Source: Verrucomicrobiota bacterium (lineage in GTDB: Bacteria; Verrucomicrobiota; Verrucomicrobiia; Verrucomicrobiales; Akkermansiaceae). Taken from it: a stretch of DNA of 45,739 bases. Where the stretch lies: the NCBI GenBank assembly GCA_026397725.1, contig JAPLUI010000276.1, positions 1 through 45,739 of the forward strand, read 5' to 3'. Below the pieces are notes generated by a model. The model was not told the origin of the DNA. It saw only the letters and a program-made list of their open reading frames with translations, and made no database searches. Made by a program: the position numbers and the translations under genes. Shown in pieces: positions 1-7,509 of this stretch. The stretch's first letter is position 1. Each line of letters begins with the position of its first letter.

Positions 1-140
1 CGTCATCGAAGGCCCCAGCTACCGCATGAAAGACCGTATCGAAAACTGATCCCCCCCCGGGCAAACGCCCGATCTAACCGTGCCTAACCATCCGATTTTC
101 AAACCGCCCGTTCCATCCGACGTTCACGCCGCCGCCCACA
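1..140 (+). mobile_element. Right end of an IS21-family insertion sequence (partial)
   Basis: The window opens inside the last codons of an istB-like gene (stop at 47-49). About 90 non-coding bases follow, and then a cmr4 reading frame on the other strand appears abruptly at about 141. The bases just before that point end in CACA. IS21-family elements are known to terminate in CA, so the junction at about 140 is a plausible right terminus. The left end and the istA gene lie outside the window, so neither the paired terminal repeat nor a target duplication can be checked. The element assignment is an inference from the istB tail and the truncated gene beside it. Confidence 0.5.
2..49 (+). CDS. 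istB: IstB-like transposition ATPase, C-terminal 15 codons only
   Basis: Only the tail is present: VIEGPSYRMKDRIEN and then TGA. The phrase IEGPSYR followed by a short basic tail is typical of the extreme C-terminus of IstB helper ATPases of IS21-family elements, which assist the IstA transposase in target capture. No Walker motif is visible because the gene begins upstream of the window. Recognition rests on 15 residues, so it is moderate. The location directly before a truncated cas gene supports a mobile-element origin. Confidence 0.5.
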   Translation, partial: VIEGPSYRMKDRIEN

Positions 141-326
141 GATTTCGTCGTTCTCGTTGCGAAGTGGCGTGGGCCATTGGTCGGCAAAGGAGCCTTTCAG
201 CGACGAAGCCGGGATGATGGGAAACCCGGTATGTCGTTCGCGCCGGATGGGTTGATCGAAGGCAACGACGGAAGATCCGGCTCCGATGTGGAGCGGCGTG
301 CGGGTGAAGATGGGGTGTTGTTTCAT
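141..326 (-). pseudogene. cmr4: Type III-B CRISPR Cmr4 (Cas7-type), N-terminal fragment
   Basis: From an ATG at 326 the minus strand reads MKQHPIFTRTPLHIGAG, then DQPIRRERHTGFPIIP and SSLKGSFADQW. These are the signature N-terminal blocks of Cmr4: Arg-Thr-Pro-Leu-His with a Gly-Ala-Gly, then Asp-Gln-Pro-Ile-x-Arg-Glu-Arg-His-Thr-Gly, then Ser-Ser-Leu-Lys-Gly. Cmr4 forms the backbone of the type III-B effector and cleaves target RNA. Full-length proteins are close to 300 residues; here similarity stops after about 62 residues, at the presumed IS21 end, and the frame runs on only to a stop at 99. No other cmr gene, cas10 or CRISPR array is visible. It is a dead remnant; whether the rest lies beyond the insertion sequence cannot be seen. 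Confidence 0.85.
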
Positions 327-440
327 GGGATGATGGATATGGAACGGCGGATAGGAGATCCGGCTTCGCGTGGCTATGCCGTGACAAGTTGTGGATTGAG
401 GTGGTGGCAATGCCAGGGTTGGGGATATCCGGGGAGGTCT

Positions 441-827
441 TTACCAGAGGGTTTTGATGCCGGGGTAAGTGGGGATGATTTCATCGGAGGTGATGATGGT
501 GAGATGGCGGGCGAGGGCGGTGGCGACCAGCACGCGGTCAAACGGATCGCGGTGGATCAGGGGAAGGTCCGCTGCGGCGCACAACAACGCGGGCCTCAGG
601 TCGGATGCCGATAGCAGCAAACCATGCCGGGCCACGAGCTGTTCCACCCAGACGAGCGGCGGGTCGGGCAGCCTGAGCTTGCCGGATTTCACTTTGATGG
701 CGAGTTCCCAAACCGTGACGGGGCTGAGGATCGCCTCCGGCGCGGCCAGCAGCGCCTGCCGGGCACGCGGCGTCAACATGCCGTAGGCCAGAGCAATGAG
801 AGCACAGGTGTCGAGCAAGAGGTTCAT
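441..827 (-). CDS. vapC: VapC-type PIN-domain toxin ribonuclease
   Basis: This 128-residue protein starts MNLLLDTCALIAL, which carries the first catalytic aspartate of a PIN domain. It continues with SPVTVWELAIKV (the conserved glutamate), HRDPFDRVLVATALA (third acidic cluster) and IITSDEIIPTYPGI (last acidic position). The family consists of Mg-dependent ribonucleases that block translation when freed from their antitoxin. The ATG at 827 is chosen over an ATG 18 bases upstream because it sits in an ATGA overlap with the stop of the antitoxin gene, indicating translational coupling. All four acidic positions are present, so the toxin looks intact. Confidence 0.9.
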   Translation of the reverse strand: MNLLLDTCALIALAYGMLTPRARQALLAAPEAILSPVTVWELAIKVKSGKLRLPDPPLVWVEQLVARHGLLLSASDLRPALLCAAADLPLIHRDPFDRVLVATALARHLTIITSDEIIPTYPGIKTLW

Positions 828-1066
828 TGGAGGGCGGCGGGCCATTCGTCTTCGCTCAGCGGCTCAGTGGGCTCGTAGCCTGGCATCAGGAGCGGGCGGA
901 GACGCGGATCAGGGCTGAGATTGCGCAATGGGGGGGACGCCGGGACAGGCACCAGGCGAACCACCGGTTTGCCGTTACGACAGATGAAAACTTCCTCGCC
1001 CTCTTCAGCGGCGATGACGATTTTGGAAAGGCGGCTTTTGGCTTCGTGCATGTTGGCAACGATCAT
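824..1066 (-). CDS. vapB: Phd/YefM-type antitoxin partner of the PIN toxin
   Basis: The 80-residue product reads MIVANMHEAKSRLSKIV, then GEEVFICRNGKPVVRLVPV. That is the N-terminal DNA-binding fold of Phd/YefM antitoxins (His-Glu-Ala-Lys, then Asn-Gly-Lys-Pro-Val). The C-terminal part, rich in Pro, Glu and Trp, is the expected toxin-neutralising tail. It is the first gene of a two-gene unit and overlaps the toxin by four bases. Such antitoxins repress their own promoter with the toxin as co-repressor; a promoter with an overlapping near-palindrome lies immediately upstream (1073-1103). Confidence 0.9.
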   Translation of the reverse strand: MIVANMHEAKSRLSKIVIAAEEGEEVFICRNGKPVVRLVPVPASPPLRNLSPDPRLRPLLMPGYEPTEPLSEDEWPAALQ

Positions 1067-1072
1067 GGTGGG

Positions 1073-1103
1073 CTAAGCTAGCTAAGGCGAACCGGATTGT
1101 CAA
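1073..1103 (-). promoter_or_regulatory. vapBC promoter with overlapping operator-like repeat
   Basis: On the minus strand there is a perfect TTGACA at 1103-1098, a 17-base spacer and TAGCTT at 1080-1075 as the probable -10. The ATG of vapB follows after 8 bases, too few for a normal leader. The repeat ctaagctagctaag (1073-1086), which contains the palindrome agctagct, covers the -10, as expected for an autorepressor site. The -10 matches the consensus at only three of six bases, but the -35 and spacer are ideal. Confidence 0.5.
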
Positions 1104-1186
1104 GGGGTGGCTTCAAGGATGGAATTGCCACGGGCCACAGACGCCGAGGCCGAAGCCCTTTTCGCCATGAGGGTGGTGCGGCGGTT

Positions 1187-1221
1187 TTGAATTTGAGAGT
1201 TGAAATTTGCAATTTCAGATT
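1187..1221. repeat. Degenerate heptamer repeat, five units
   Basis: The bases can be written as five consecutive 7-base units of pattern tgaNatt (ttgaatt, tgagagt, tgaaatt, tgcaatt, tcagatt). The tract is AT-rich in otherwise GC-rich DNA. It has the same 7-base period as three other tracts in this window, though with a different word. No coding gene overlaps it. Confidence 0.6.
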
Positions 1222-1380
1222 GGGCGGGGCCGTGCCGGTTGAGGGCGGCGGCGGCGCGGTTGCGGGCGTGTAGCTCCGGGTCTCCGGGTGGTCCCTCTGG
1301 GCACTCGAAGTAATCGACGGACCCGGCGGGGACGGCGAGGTGGGTGGGTTTGGAGGCGGAACACAGGAGGCGGAGATGGT

Positions 1381-1450
1381 GAAATGGCGAGTGGCGAGTG
1401 ACGAGTGGCGAGTGGCGGACGGCGAGAGGCGGACGGCGAGTGGCGGATGG
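1381..1450. repeat. Heptamer repeat, word cgagtgg, about ten units
   Basis: Starting at 1381 the sequence falls into ten 7-base units: gaaatgg, cgagtgg, cgagtga, cgagtgg, cgagtgg, cggacgg, cgagagg, cggacgg, cgagtgg, cggatgg. The shared frame is cgNNNgg. It lies in a gene-poor spacer. Open frames through it translate into low-complexity peptide and are not credible genes. Confidence 0.85.
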
Positions 1451-2170
1451 GTAGGGCGTGACCGCCGGGCGCGCCCAGTTGTCGCCAGCGGCGTGAGGTG
1501 GGAATGAAGGAGCGAGGGGGCAGATGATAGCAGCGTGCCGCATCTCGTCGCGGTGATTGGTTGGTGGGATTTCAGCCGCATTCGCTGGGCCATTCGTCTT
1601 CGGAGGGGGGTTCCGTCGGATCCTAGCCCGGGGCAAGGGTGACACGCAGGGCGGGGTCTGGGGTCAGGGTGCGGCGGGCAGGCAGGCGTTTGGCAAGTTG
1701 ACGGATTTGGAATGTCATTTGACCGGTGTTGGTGGAATGTGAACGAGCGGCGCAGTGGCCGGGATCGGCTTGGCCGTGGTCGTCACGGGTCACTTGCCGG
1801 GCTCTGAGGAATTCGTTGTGCTACTTGCTACGGCTCCGGTGGGTCTCATTCATCAGCGCGTTATCGGGTGCTTTGGTGAGGCTAGGCCGCAGCGACAGCA
1901 GATGGCACCCGCAGGGGCCGCATACCGCATGCCCCGATTCCAGTCCCGCCCGACCGGGCTGCGGGTGGAGATTGCCGCGTGGTTGCAAGAACTCAAACGG
2001 GCGTTTCGGCAACCAGGTGGCGGCCCGAGGTTCCAGATCGACGGCACCAGTGGCACCGCAGCGGGGTCGCCCGCCCTTTATCGGGGCAGTGTTCCCCTTT
2101 AAGGTGAGAGAAAGGTGAGCGAACTTCATGCCTAACATTCCAAATCTTTGTAACTCATTGAAAGTAAAGG
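1451..2170. other. Spacer without a supportable gene
   Basis: Several overlapping open frames exist on both strands, as expected at this GC content. None shows a recognisable domain, a start with a ribosome site, or family-like composition. The part from about 1745 to 2110 has a more ordered look than random spacer and could be a decayed gene or a dispersed repeat, but I recognise nothing in it. Confidence 0.5.
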
Positions 2171-2244
2171 CACGCCTGACTGGACTCGAACCAGTGACAT
2201 TCCGCTTAGAAGGCGGATGCTCTATCCAACTGAGCTACAGGCGC
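2171..2244 (-). tRNA. tRNA-Arg (anticodon TCT)
   Basis: The minus strand folds as a complete 74-base cloverleaf. The acceptor GCGCCTG pairs with CAGGCGT, with a G-U pair at 1-72. The D arm is GCTC/GAGC with a GG-containing loop. The anticodon arm is TCCGC-CTTCTAA-GCGGA, giving anticodon TCT, which reads AGA. The T arm is ACTGG-TTCGAGT-CCAGT. The discriminator is G and CCA is not encoded, so it must be added after transcription. tRNA-Arg genes are common integration targets, but I see no integrase or repeated 3' end nearby. Confidence 0.95.
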
Positions 2245-2373
2245 CACGTCGGGGCGAGGTATGACAAAGAATTGCGGCAAAGTCAAAAGCCGGCTGCGAG
2301 AGGGCTGAAGATAATTGTCGGGAGGGGGATTTCCGGTCTTGCGGGTCGGCTGCCGGGGTGCTAACCAACGCGC

Positions 2374-3243
2374 ATGGAAGCGGCAATCGGCATCATTGGC
2401 GGCAGCGGTTTGTATGAATTGGACGGGTTTGAGCCCTCCGGGGAGCGTGTGGTGCGGACGCCGTTTGGGGAGCCCTCGGACGCGCTGATGGGTGGCAAGC
2501 TGGGGGGACGGCAGGTGTGGTTTTTGCCGCGTCACGGGCGCGGGCACCGGCTTCTGCCCACGGAAATCAACCATCGGGCGAATCTCTGGGCGCTGCGCAG
2601 TCTTGACGTGCGGTGGCTGATATGCGTCACGGCCGTGGGCAGTTTGCGCGAGGAATACCGGCCGCGCGAGGTGGTGTTGCCCGACCAGTTTTTCGACCGC
2701 ATGAGTGGCCGCGAGCAGCATACGTTTTTTGGCCGGGGGATCGTCGGGCATGTTGGATTCGCCGAACCGGTGAGCACCCGCTTGCGCGGGATGCTGCGGG
2801 ATTGCACGGTGGCGGCCGGGCTGGAGTGCCACAACGGCGGCACCTACGTGAACATGGATGGTCCGGCGTTTTCCACGCGGGCGGAGAGCCAGGTGAACCG
2901 CCAACTCGGGTTTGACGTGATCGGCATGACCAATTTGCCAGAGGCCAAGCTGGCCCGCGAGGCGGAAATCGCGCTCGCCACCCTGGCGATGATCACGGAC
3001 TACGATTGTTGGAAGTCCGAAGAGGAACCGGTCAGCGCCGAGGCAATCGTCGGTCACCTCCATGCCAACGTCGCCGCCGCCAAACGGATTCTGGCCGCCG
3101 CCATTCCCCGGCTTCCCACCGTTCCGGACTGGCCCGAGCACCGGTCTCTGGATGGCGCGATCATGACCCCGCAGGCGCTCTGGCCGGCGGCCACGGTGGA
3201 GTCACTGCGGCCCTTGCTGGGGCGGTTTCTGGCGACCGCATGA
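2374..3243 (+). CDS. mtnP: S-methyl-5'-thioadenosine phosphorylase
   Basis: The enzyme splits methylthioadenosine with phosphate into adenine and methylthioribose-1-phosphate, the entry to methionine salvage and clearance of polyamine-synthesis by-product. The 289-residue length is normal. The motifs are in family order: IGIIGGSGLYEL at the N-terminus (phosphate site), LPRHGRGHRLLPTEINHRAN, CVTAVGSLREEY with VLPDQFFDR, NMDGPAFSTRAES (substrate loop; many homologues have MEGPQFSTRAES), and GMTNLPEAKLAREAEI followed by MITDYDCW. The ATG start puts the glycine-rich strand at the expected position. It is the first of three plus-strand genes; the next starts 109 bases on, so co-transcription is possible but not shown. 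Confidence 0.95.
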   Translation: MEAAIGIIGGSGLYELDGFEPSGERVVRTPFGEPSDALMGGKLGGRQVWFLPRHGRGHRLLPTEINHRANLWALRSLDVRWLICVTAVGSLREEYRPREVVLPDQFFDRMSGREQHTFFGRGIVGHVGFAEPVSTRLRGMLRDCTVAAGLECHNGGTYVNMDGPAFSTRAESQVNRQLGFDVIGMTNLPEAKLAREAEIALATLAMITDYDCWKSEEEPVSAEAIVGHLHANVAAAKRILAAAIPRLPTVPDWPEHRSLDGAIMTPQALWPAATVESLRPLLGRFLATA

Positions 3244-3352
3244 TTGGCCGGGGCACCTTTCCCGCTCCGCCGCGAAATCCGGGCGTGACAATTCCGCTGA
3301 TTCATCGATATTCGGGGTCTGTTGCCACATGCTCACTGTATTGAATCGTCAC

Positions 3353-4219
3353 ATGAAGCGTCTCTTCCTTGCCCTAGGTCTCGTCTTGCTCAGTGCTTCG
3401 CTGGGGAGTTGCGGCTCTGATAAGCCCACGTCGCCAGCGCTCACCACGCGGGTTTCCTGGCCGTCCGTCACCGTGAAAACCCCGAACAATTCCGGCTACC
3501 GGACGCCTGCGTTGAGTGGTCCGGTGCCCCGCAATCCGGATCTGGACTTGCGTGCGGATTGCTCCAAGGTGGTGGGGATTTCGTTTACCAGGGTGCCGGT
3601 TACGGACAAGTACATCGCCATGACCTTTGACGACGGGCCGCATCCGCAAAACACCCCGCGTTTGCTCGACATGCTGCGGGCCCGCAACATCAAGGCCACC
3701 TTCTACGTGGTCGGCAGCAATGTCGATCTCTATCCACAGATTGTCCGCCGCACCGTGGCGGAGGGTCATGAGATTGGCAATCACAGCTACACCCACGGTT
3801 GGTTCACCAAAATGAGCGACTCGGAGATTCGCGAGGAACTGAGCCGCTGCCGGGATGCCGTCGGCCGTGCCGCCGGCGTGCAACCCCGCACCCTGCGCCC
3901 GCCCTACGGCGGCCTGCTGCAGCGCCAGCGCGAGTGGGTGCATGCGGAATTCGGCTACCCGACGGTGCTGTGGTCGGTCGATCCGCTGGATTGGAAACGC
4001 CCGGGTCCCAGCGTGGTGTGCTCGCGGATTCTTTCCAGCACGACTCCGGGCAGCATCATTCTCTCGCACGATCTGCATGCGCCAACGGTGGATGCGATGC
4101 CGGCCACGCTGGACGGGTTGTTGCGGCGGGGCTTCAAGTTTGTCACGGTTTCGCAGTTGCTGGCGATGCAAGGGGGCGGGATCACCGCGCAAGCGAGTGT
4201 TCATGCTCCGGTACCCTAA
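3353..4219 (+). CDS. Lipoprotein polysaccharide deacetylase (NodB domain)
   Basis: The ATG at 3353 gives a clean lipoprotein signal, MKRLFLALGLVLLSASLGSC, with the lipobox LGSC; an in-frame start 24 bases upstream would spoil it. The mature protein has a NodB deacetylase domain from about residue 85: MTFDDGPH (catalytic and metal aspartates), then GNHSYTH (metal histidines), RPPYGG and ILSHDLHA near the C-terminus. Family members remove N-acetyl groups from peptidoglycan or other polysaccharides with a divalent metal. The substrate cannot be read from sequence. Anchoring on the periplasmic or outer surface fits cell-wall or exopolysaccharide modification. It lies 24 bases before a dynamin-like gene, suggesting a shared transcript. 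Confidence 0.9.
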   Translation: MKRLFLALGLVLLSASLGSCGSDKPTSPALTTRVSWPSVTVKTPNNSGYRTPALSGPVPRNPDLDLRADCSKVVGISFTRVPVTDKYIAMTFDDGPHPQNTPRLLDMLRARNIKATFYVVGSNVDLYPQIVRRTVAEGHEIGNHSYTHGWFTKMSDSEIREELSRCRDAVGRAAGVQPRTLRPPYGGLLQRQREWVHAEFGYPTVLWSVDPLDWKRPGPSVVCSRILSSTTPGSIILSHDLHAPTVDAMPATLDGLLRRGFKFVTVSQLLAMQGGGITAQASVHAPVP

Positions 4220-4243
4220 CCCCATTCACCCGGCACCAACCGT

Positions 4244-5959
4244 ATGTTCGGCGAGCGTTATTTCGCGACGCGCGAACGATTGTCAGAGGTGATGGTGGGC
4301 ATCGCCGCACTCGCGGCGGACACCGGCAGGAATCTGGCCGGGCAACTTCCGTTAGCCGAGCTGGAGACCGGGTTGGGCCCGCCGTTTCTGTTTGTCGTCT
4401 GCGGTGAGGTCAACGCGGGAAAATCCACCTTGCTCAACGCCTTGTGCGGACATGAGTTGTGCAAGGTCAGCCGCCTCCCGGAAACCAAGCAGGTGCTGTG
4501 GTATCGCTACGGGGCGAGCGCCCGCGACGTGCCCAGCACCCCCATGCTCGAAGAGCGCTACCGGCCGCTGGATTTCCTGCGCGACTGCAACCTGGTTGAC
4601 ACTCCGGGCACCAATTCCGGCATGGCGGGCCTGCCAGCGATCATCGAGCAAATCCTGCCCGCTGCCGAGCTGATTTTTTGCGTGTTTCCGGTTTCCAATC
4701 CCTGGGCGGCGGCCACTTGGAACTTCATCTCGCGCCTGCCGCCGGAGGCCCTCGGGCGGGTCTTGATCATCATCCAGCAAATCGATCAACGCGATCCGGC
4801 GGACCTCAAGGTGATTCTCGGACACCTGCGCGATCTCTCGCTCCGGCGCATCGGCCAGGTGCTGCCGATGTTTGCCGTCTCCGGCAAGCTGGCCTGTGAA
4901 GCGAAGTACGCCGCGCCGGGCGGTGCGCGGCAACTGGCTGCCAGCGCTTACCCGGCGCTTGAGGAGTATATTTCACGGCGAATCAGCAGCACCCCGTCCC
5001 GCAAGATGATGTTAGATGGCTGGCGGGGCCAGGCCGCCGCCGCCTTGCGCAGCGTCGAGGATCAGATTGAGATCCAGACCCGCGACCTTCATTTTCAGGG
5101 CACCTTGCTCGAGGAAATCGAGCGCGAGATTGACGGCATGCGTGAGCAATTCCTCATTCGGCTGCCGCAGCATCTGAGCGGAGTCGCGGAAGTCTTCCAA
5201 ACGGAGGCCGTGGGGGTGGCCAGCCTGCTCGGCAAGCGGCTGGGGGTGGCGCGGTCGGTGGTCCGGCTCTTTGTGGGGGATCGCACCAGCCAGGAAATCG
5301 AGGCGGTGTTCATTGAGCGTTTGCAGACGACCGTGGAAGCGGTGGCAGAGACCGACGGCTCGGAAGTCGTTGCGGCCTGCCGCCAGCACTGGAGCCATCT
5401 GGGCACCCGCGTGCGCCAGGTGATGGGAGTGGACTTGGGCAACGCGGTCGATCTCGATGCGACCCTTGACACCGCGCGGCGGTGCTTCGTGCAGCGTCTT
5501 GGCCGTGCGGCCCGGCAGGGGATTGGCAATTTGAAGGTTCGCAACCAGCTTGGCAAAGACCTGCTCCGCAGAAACGTCGCGCTGAAATCATTCACCTTCA
5601 TGACGCTGCTGCTGCTGACCGCCGGGGCCACCTGTGGCGCGTTGTCCCTGCCCTGGGCACCGCTGGTGCTGTGCGGGTTGTCCCTGTTGTTCTGCGGGTT
5701 GGGGGTGTTGATCGGATGGCTGACCCGCAAGTCGTTGAGCGCGGAGTTTCAGGAGCGTTTGCTGGATACCTGTGGCGCTTATGCCAGCACGCTGAGTGCG
5801 GACTACGAGCAGGCCCTGCGGATCGTCTTTCAGGATTATGCGGATTCGCTGGCCGCCATCCGCAGGCACCTTGCCGGGGAGCGACAGGCGATCGAGCCCA
5901 TCCAGCGCCGGTGGAGCGAATTGTTCCTGACCCTCAAGGCCATCGAGCAGGACCTGTAG
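4244..5959 (+). CDS. Dynamin-like GTPase with C-terminal membrane hairpin
   Basis: This 571-residue protein has a dynamin-type GTPase domain at its N-terminus: P-loop GEVNAGKS at residues 54-61, DTPG at 119-122, and QQIDQRD at about 170 as the nucleotide-specificity motif. A long helical middle region follows, with stretches such as LLEEIEREIDGMREQF. Two hydrophobic segments at about 450-498 (FMTLLLLTAGATCG and LVLCGLSLLFCGLGVLIGWL) form a membrane hairpin, with a further helical tail after it. This matches the bacterial dynamin-like architecture, whose members remodel or fuse membranes and in some bacteria protect against membrane damage or phage. No specific role can be assigned. Only one such gene is present, whereas some systems carry pairs. 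Confidence 0.85.
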   Translation: MFGERYFATRERLSEVMVGIAALAADTGRNLAGQLPLAELETGLGPPFLFVVCGEVNAGKSTLLNALCGHELCKVSRLPETKQVLWYRYGASARDVPSTPMLEERYRPLDFLRDCNLVDTPGTNSGMAGLPAIIEQILPAAELIFCVFPVSNPWAAATWNFISRLPPEALGRVLIIIQQIDQRDPADLKVILGHLRDLSLRRIGQVLPMFAVSGKLACEAKYAAPGGARQLAASAYPALEEYISRRISSTPSRKMMLDGWRGQAAAALRSVEDQIEIQTRDLHFQGTLLEEIEREIDGMREQFLIRLPQHLSGVAEVFQTEAVGVASLLGKRLGVARSVVRLFVGDRTSQEIEAVFIERLQTTVEAVAETDGSEVVAACRQHWSHLGTRVRQVMGVDLGNAVDLDATLDTARRCFVQRLGRAARQGIGNLKVRNQLGKDLLRRNVALKSFTFMTLLLLTAGATCGALSLPWAPLVLCGLSLLFCGLGVLIGWLTRKSLSAEFQERLLDTCGAYASTLSADYEQALRIVFQDYADSLAAIRRHLAGERQAIEPIQRRWSELFLTLKAIEQDL

Positions 5960-5973
5960 TGAGGGGGAGCAGA

Positions 5974-6861
5974 CTATTCGCCTTGCGGTGGCATGGGCGC
6001 ACCACCCGGCGCTCCGCCGGGCATCTGGAAGGGCATTTGCTGCTGCGGCGGGGCGTCTTGAATCTTGACGAGTTCCAGCTCGAAGATGAGGACGCTGTTA
6101 GGAGCCAGCTCGGCGCTCTTGCGTTCCTCGCCGTAACCGAGGGCGCTGGGGATGAACAGCTTCCATTTGGCACCGACGGGCATGGTGGTGAGCGCTTCCT
6201 TGAAGCCGGGGACGACTTGCATGGTCATCGGGACGGGCTTGCCGGGCGGGGACGCATCGAACTCCTTGCCATCAATGAGGGTGCCCTTGTAGTTGACCAG
6301 AAACTCCTTGTTGTCGGTCGCGCCTTCCTTGGGAGCCACATATTTTTCCTCACCGCCTTTGGCGAGGATTTCGTATTGCAGGCCGCTGGCGGTGGTGACC
6401 ACTTCAGCACGTTTGCCGTTTTCCTCGAGGAATTTCTTGCCCTTTTCAAGGTTGGCGGCGGCGGATTCCTTTTCGCGGCCTTGCAGGAGATCACCGAGCG
6501 CCTGCATGGCGGCTTGGAGCTTGGCTTCGTCGATGCCGGGCTTCTCACCTTTGAAGGCGGCCAGGAATCCCTTGAGAAACGATTCGGTGTCGAGGTCCGC
6601 AACCGAGACGCCGAAGCGGCCAAACTGTTGCGCGAAGTTGCCGCCGGTACGGAAGCCGAGGGCGTAGGAGGAATCGGTCTTGACGACGGCAGGGTCGAGG
6701 ACCGGTTTGGGCGGAGTCTCAGGCACGACCGGAACCTCGGCGGTACCGGGAGTGACCGAAACGGGCGGGGTGACGGCGGTGGTGGGCGCGGCCGGAGTCT
6801 GGGCGGTGGCGGTGGCGATGAGGCCGAGGGCCAAGGCATTGGGAATGAATTTGCGGATCAT
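5974..6861 (-). CDS. Secreted FKBP-type peptidyl-prolyl isomerase
   Basis: The 295-residue protein begins with a signal peptide (MIRKFIPNALALGLIATATA-QTP) and an Ala/Pro/Val-rich linker. An N-terminal FKBP dimerisation-type domain follows (SYALGFRTGGNFAQQ to ASGLQYEIL), then an FKBP catalytic domain (VNYKGTLIDGKEFDASPP, GFKEALTTMPVGAKWKL, SALGYGEE, NSVLIFELELVKIQ). These enzymes catalyse proline isomerisation and act as periplasmic chaperones, similar in layout to FkpA/Mip. A Gln/Pro/Met/Gly-rich tail ends the protein. It converges tail-to-tail with the dynamin-like gene with only 14 bases between stops, so no separate terminator fits there. Confidence 0.93.
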   Translation of the reverse strand: MIRKFIPNALALGLIATATAQTPAAPTTAVTPPVSVTPGTAEVPVVPETPPKPVLDPAVVKTDSSYALGFRTGGNFAQQFGRFGVSVADLDTESFLKGFLAAFKGEKPGIDEAKLQAAMQALGDLLQGREKESAAANLEKGKKFLEENGKRAEVVTTASGLQYEILAKGGEEKYVAPKEGATDNKEFLVNYKGTLIDGKEFDASPPGKPVPMTMQVVPGFKEALTTMPVGAKWKLFIPSALGYGEERKSAELAPNSVLIFELELVKIQDAPPQQQMPFQMPGGAPGGAPMPPQGE

Positions 6862-6975
6862 GATAGGTAGGTGGGAGGCGGAAACTAGAGGCGGGTTGGA
6901 ACTTTGTCGAGCATAGATTTTCGGAAATCACGGTTCTTGACCAGCCCGCTGGAACATCACCCCATTTGTGACCCA

Positions 6976-7380
6976 ATGAAGCCCGCCACCGTCCGTGATT
7001 TGCGCGGCGATTTCCCGAAAATCGAAGCCTGGCTTGCGGGAGGTGGGAAAATCCTCATCACCAGGCACTCGAAGCTGATTGCCAAACCATCCGCCGCAAA
7101 CCACGCCGCCACGCCGCTGCCGCCGTTGCCGGATTTTGAAGCAAGGCTCAACAAGACCTGGGGTGACCGGTTTTTCACCCGCGAAAAAGTTGAGGAAATG
7201 CATGCGGTGTTGCGCCTCTCCAGGGTGCTTGCCGCCCAAACCACGGCCACGGGCGGCCGTCGCACGCTGGACATCTTCCAGGTGGCCACGGCAGTCCATC
7301 TCGGCACCCGCCGGTTTCTGACATTTGACGCCCGCCAGCAAGCCCTGGCGACCCATGCCGGGTTGGAAGTGCCTGGGTGA
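6976..7380 (+). pseudogene. Collapsed toxin-antitoxin pair: antitoxin fused to a truncated PIN toxin
   Basis: One 134-codon frame joins two halves. Residues 1 to about 75 are a Phd-like antitoxin: MKPATVRDLRGDFPKIEAWL, ILITRHSKLIAKP, LPDFEARLNKTWGDRFF. Residues from about 85 onward match only the C-terminal third of a VapC PIN toxin: RRTLDIFQVATAVHLG and RRFLTFDARQQALATHAGL. The first half of the toxin, including its first catalytic aspartate and the conserved glutamate, is missing, so no nuclease activity is expected. The simplest explanation is an in-frame deletion across the gene boundary. The start at 6976 is chosen because MKPATVRDLR is the family-like N-terminus. The antitoxin half could still bind DNA. 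Confidence 0.75.
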
Positions 7381-7509
7381 CCCGTTGCCAGCACCGGGCA
7401 AAGGCCGCTGGCGCACCGCCCTCGGTGAGAACACGCAGCAAACCGTGATGGCGACGGGATCCAACAAGCGCACGCCGAATTGGCGTGGCGAGCGCAATCC
7501 CGGCGTCCC

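Noticed and set aside
1078..2138. Possible small genes in the left spacer
   Set aside because: Overlapping frames on both strands have low-complexity or unrecognisable products, and part of the stretch is heptamer repeat.
5482..6870. 462-codon open frame on the plus strand
   Set aside because: It covers the end of the dynamin-like gene out of frame and runs antisense through the FKBP gene, whose motifs are unambiguous.
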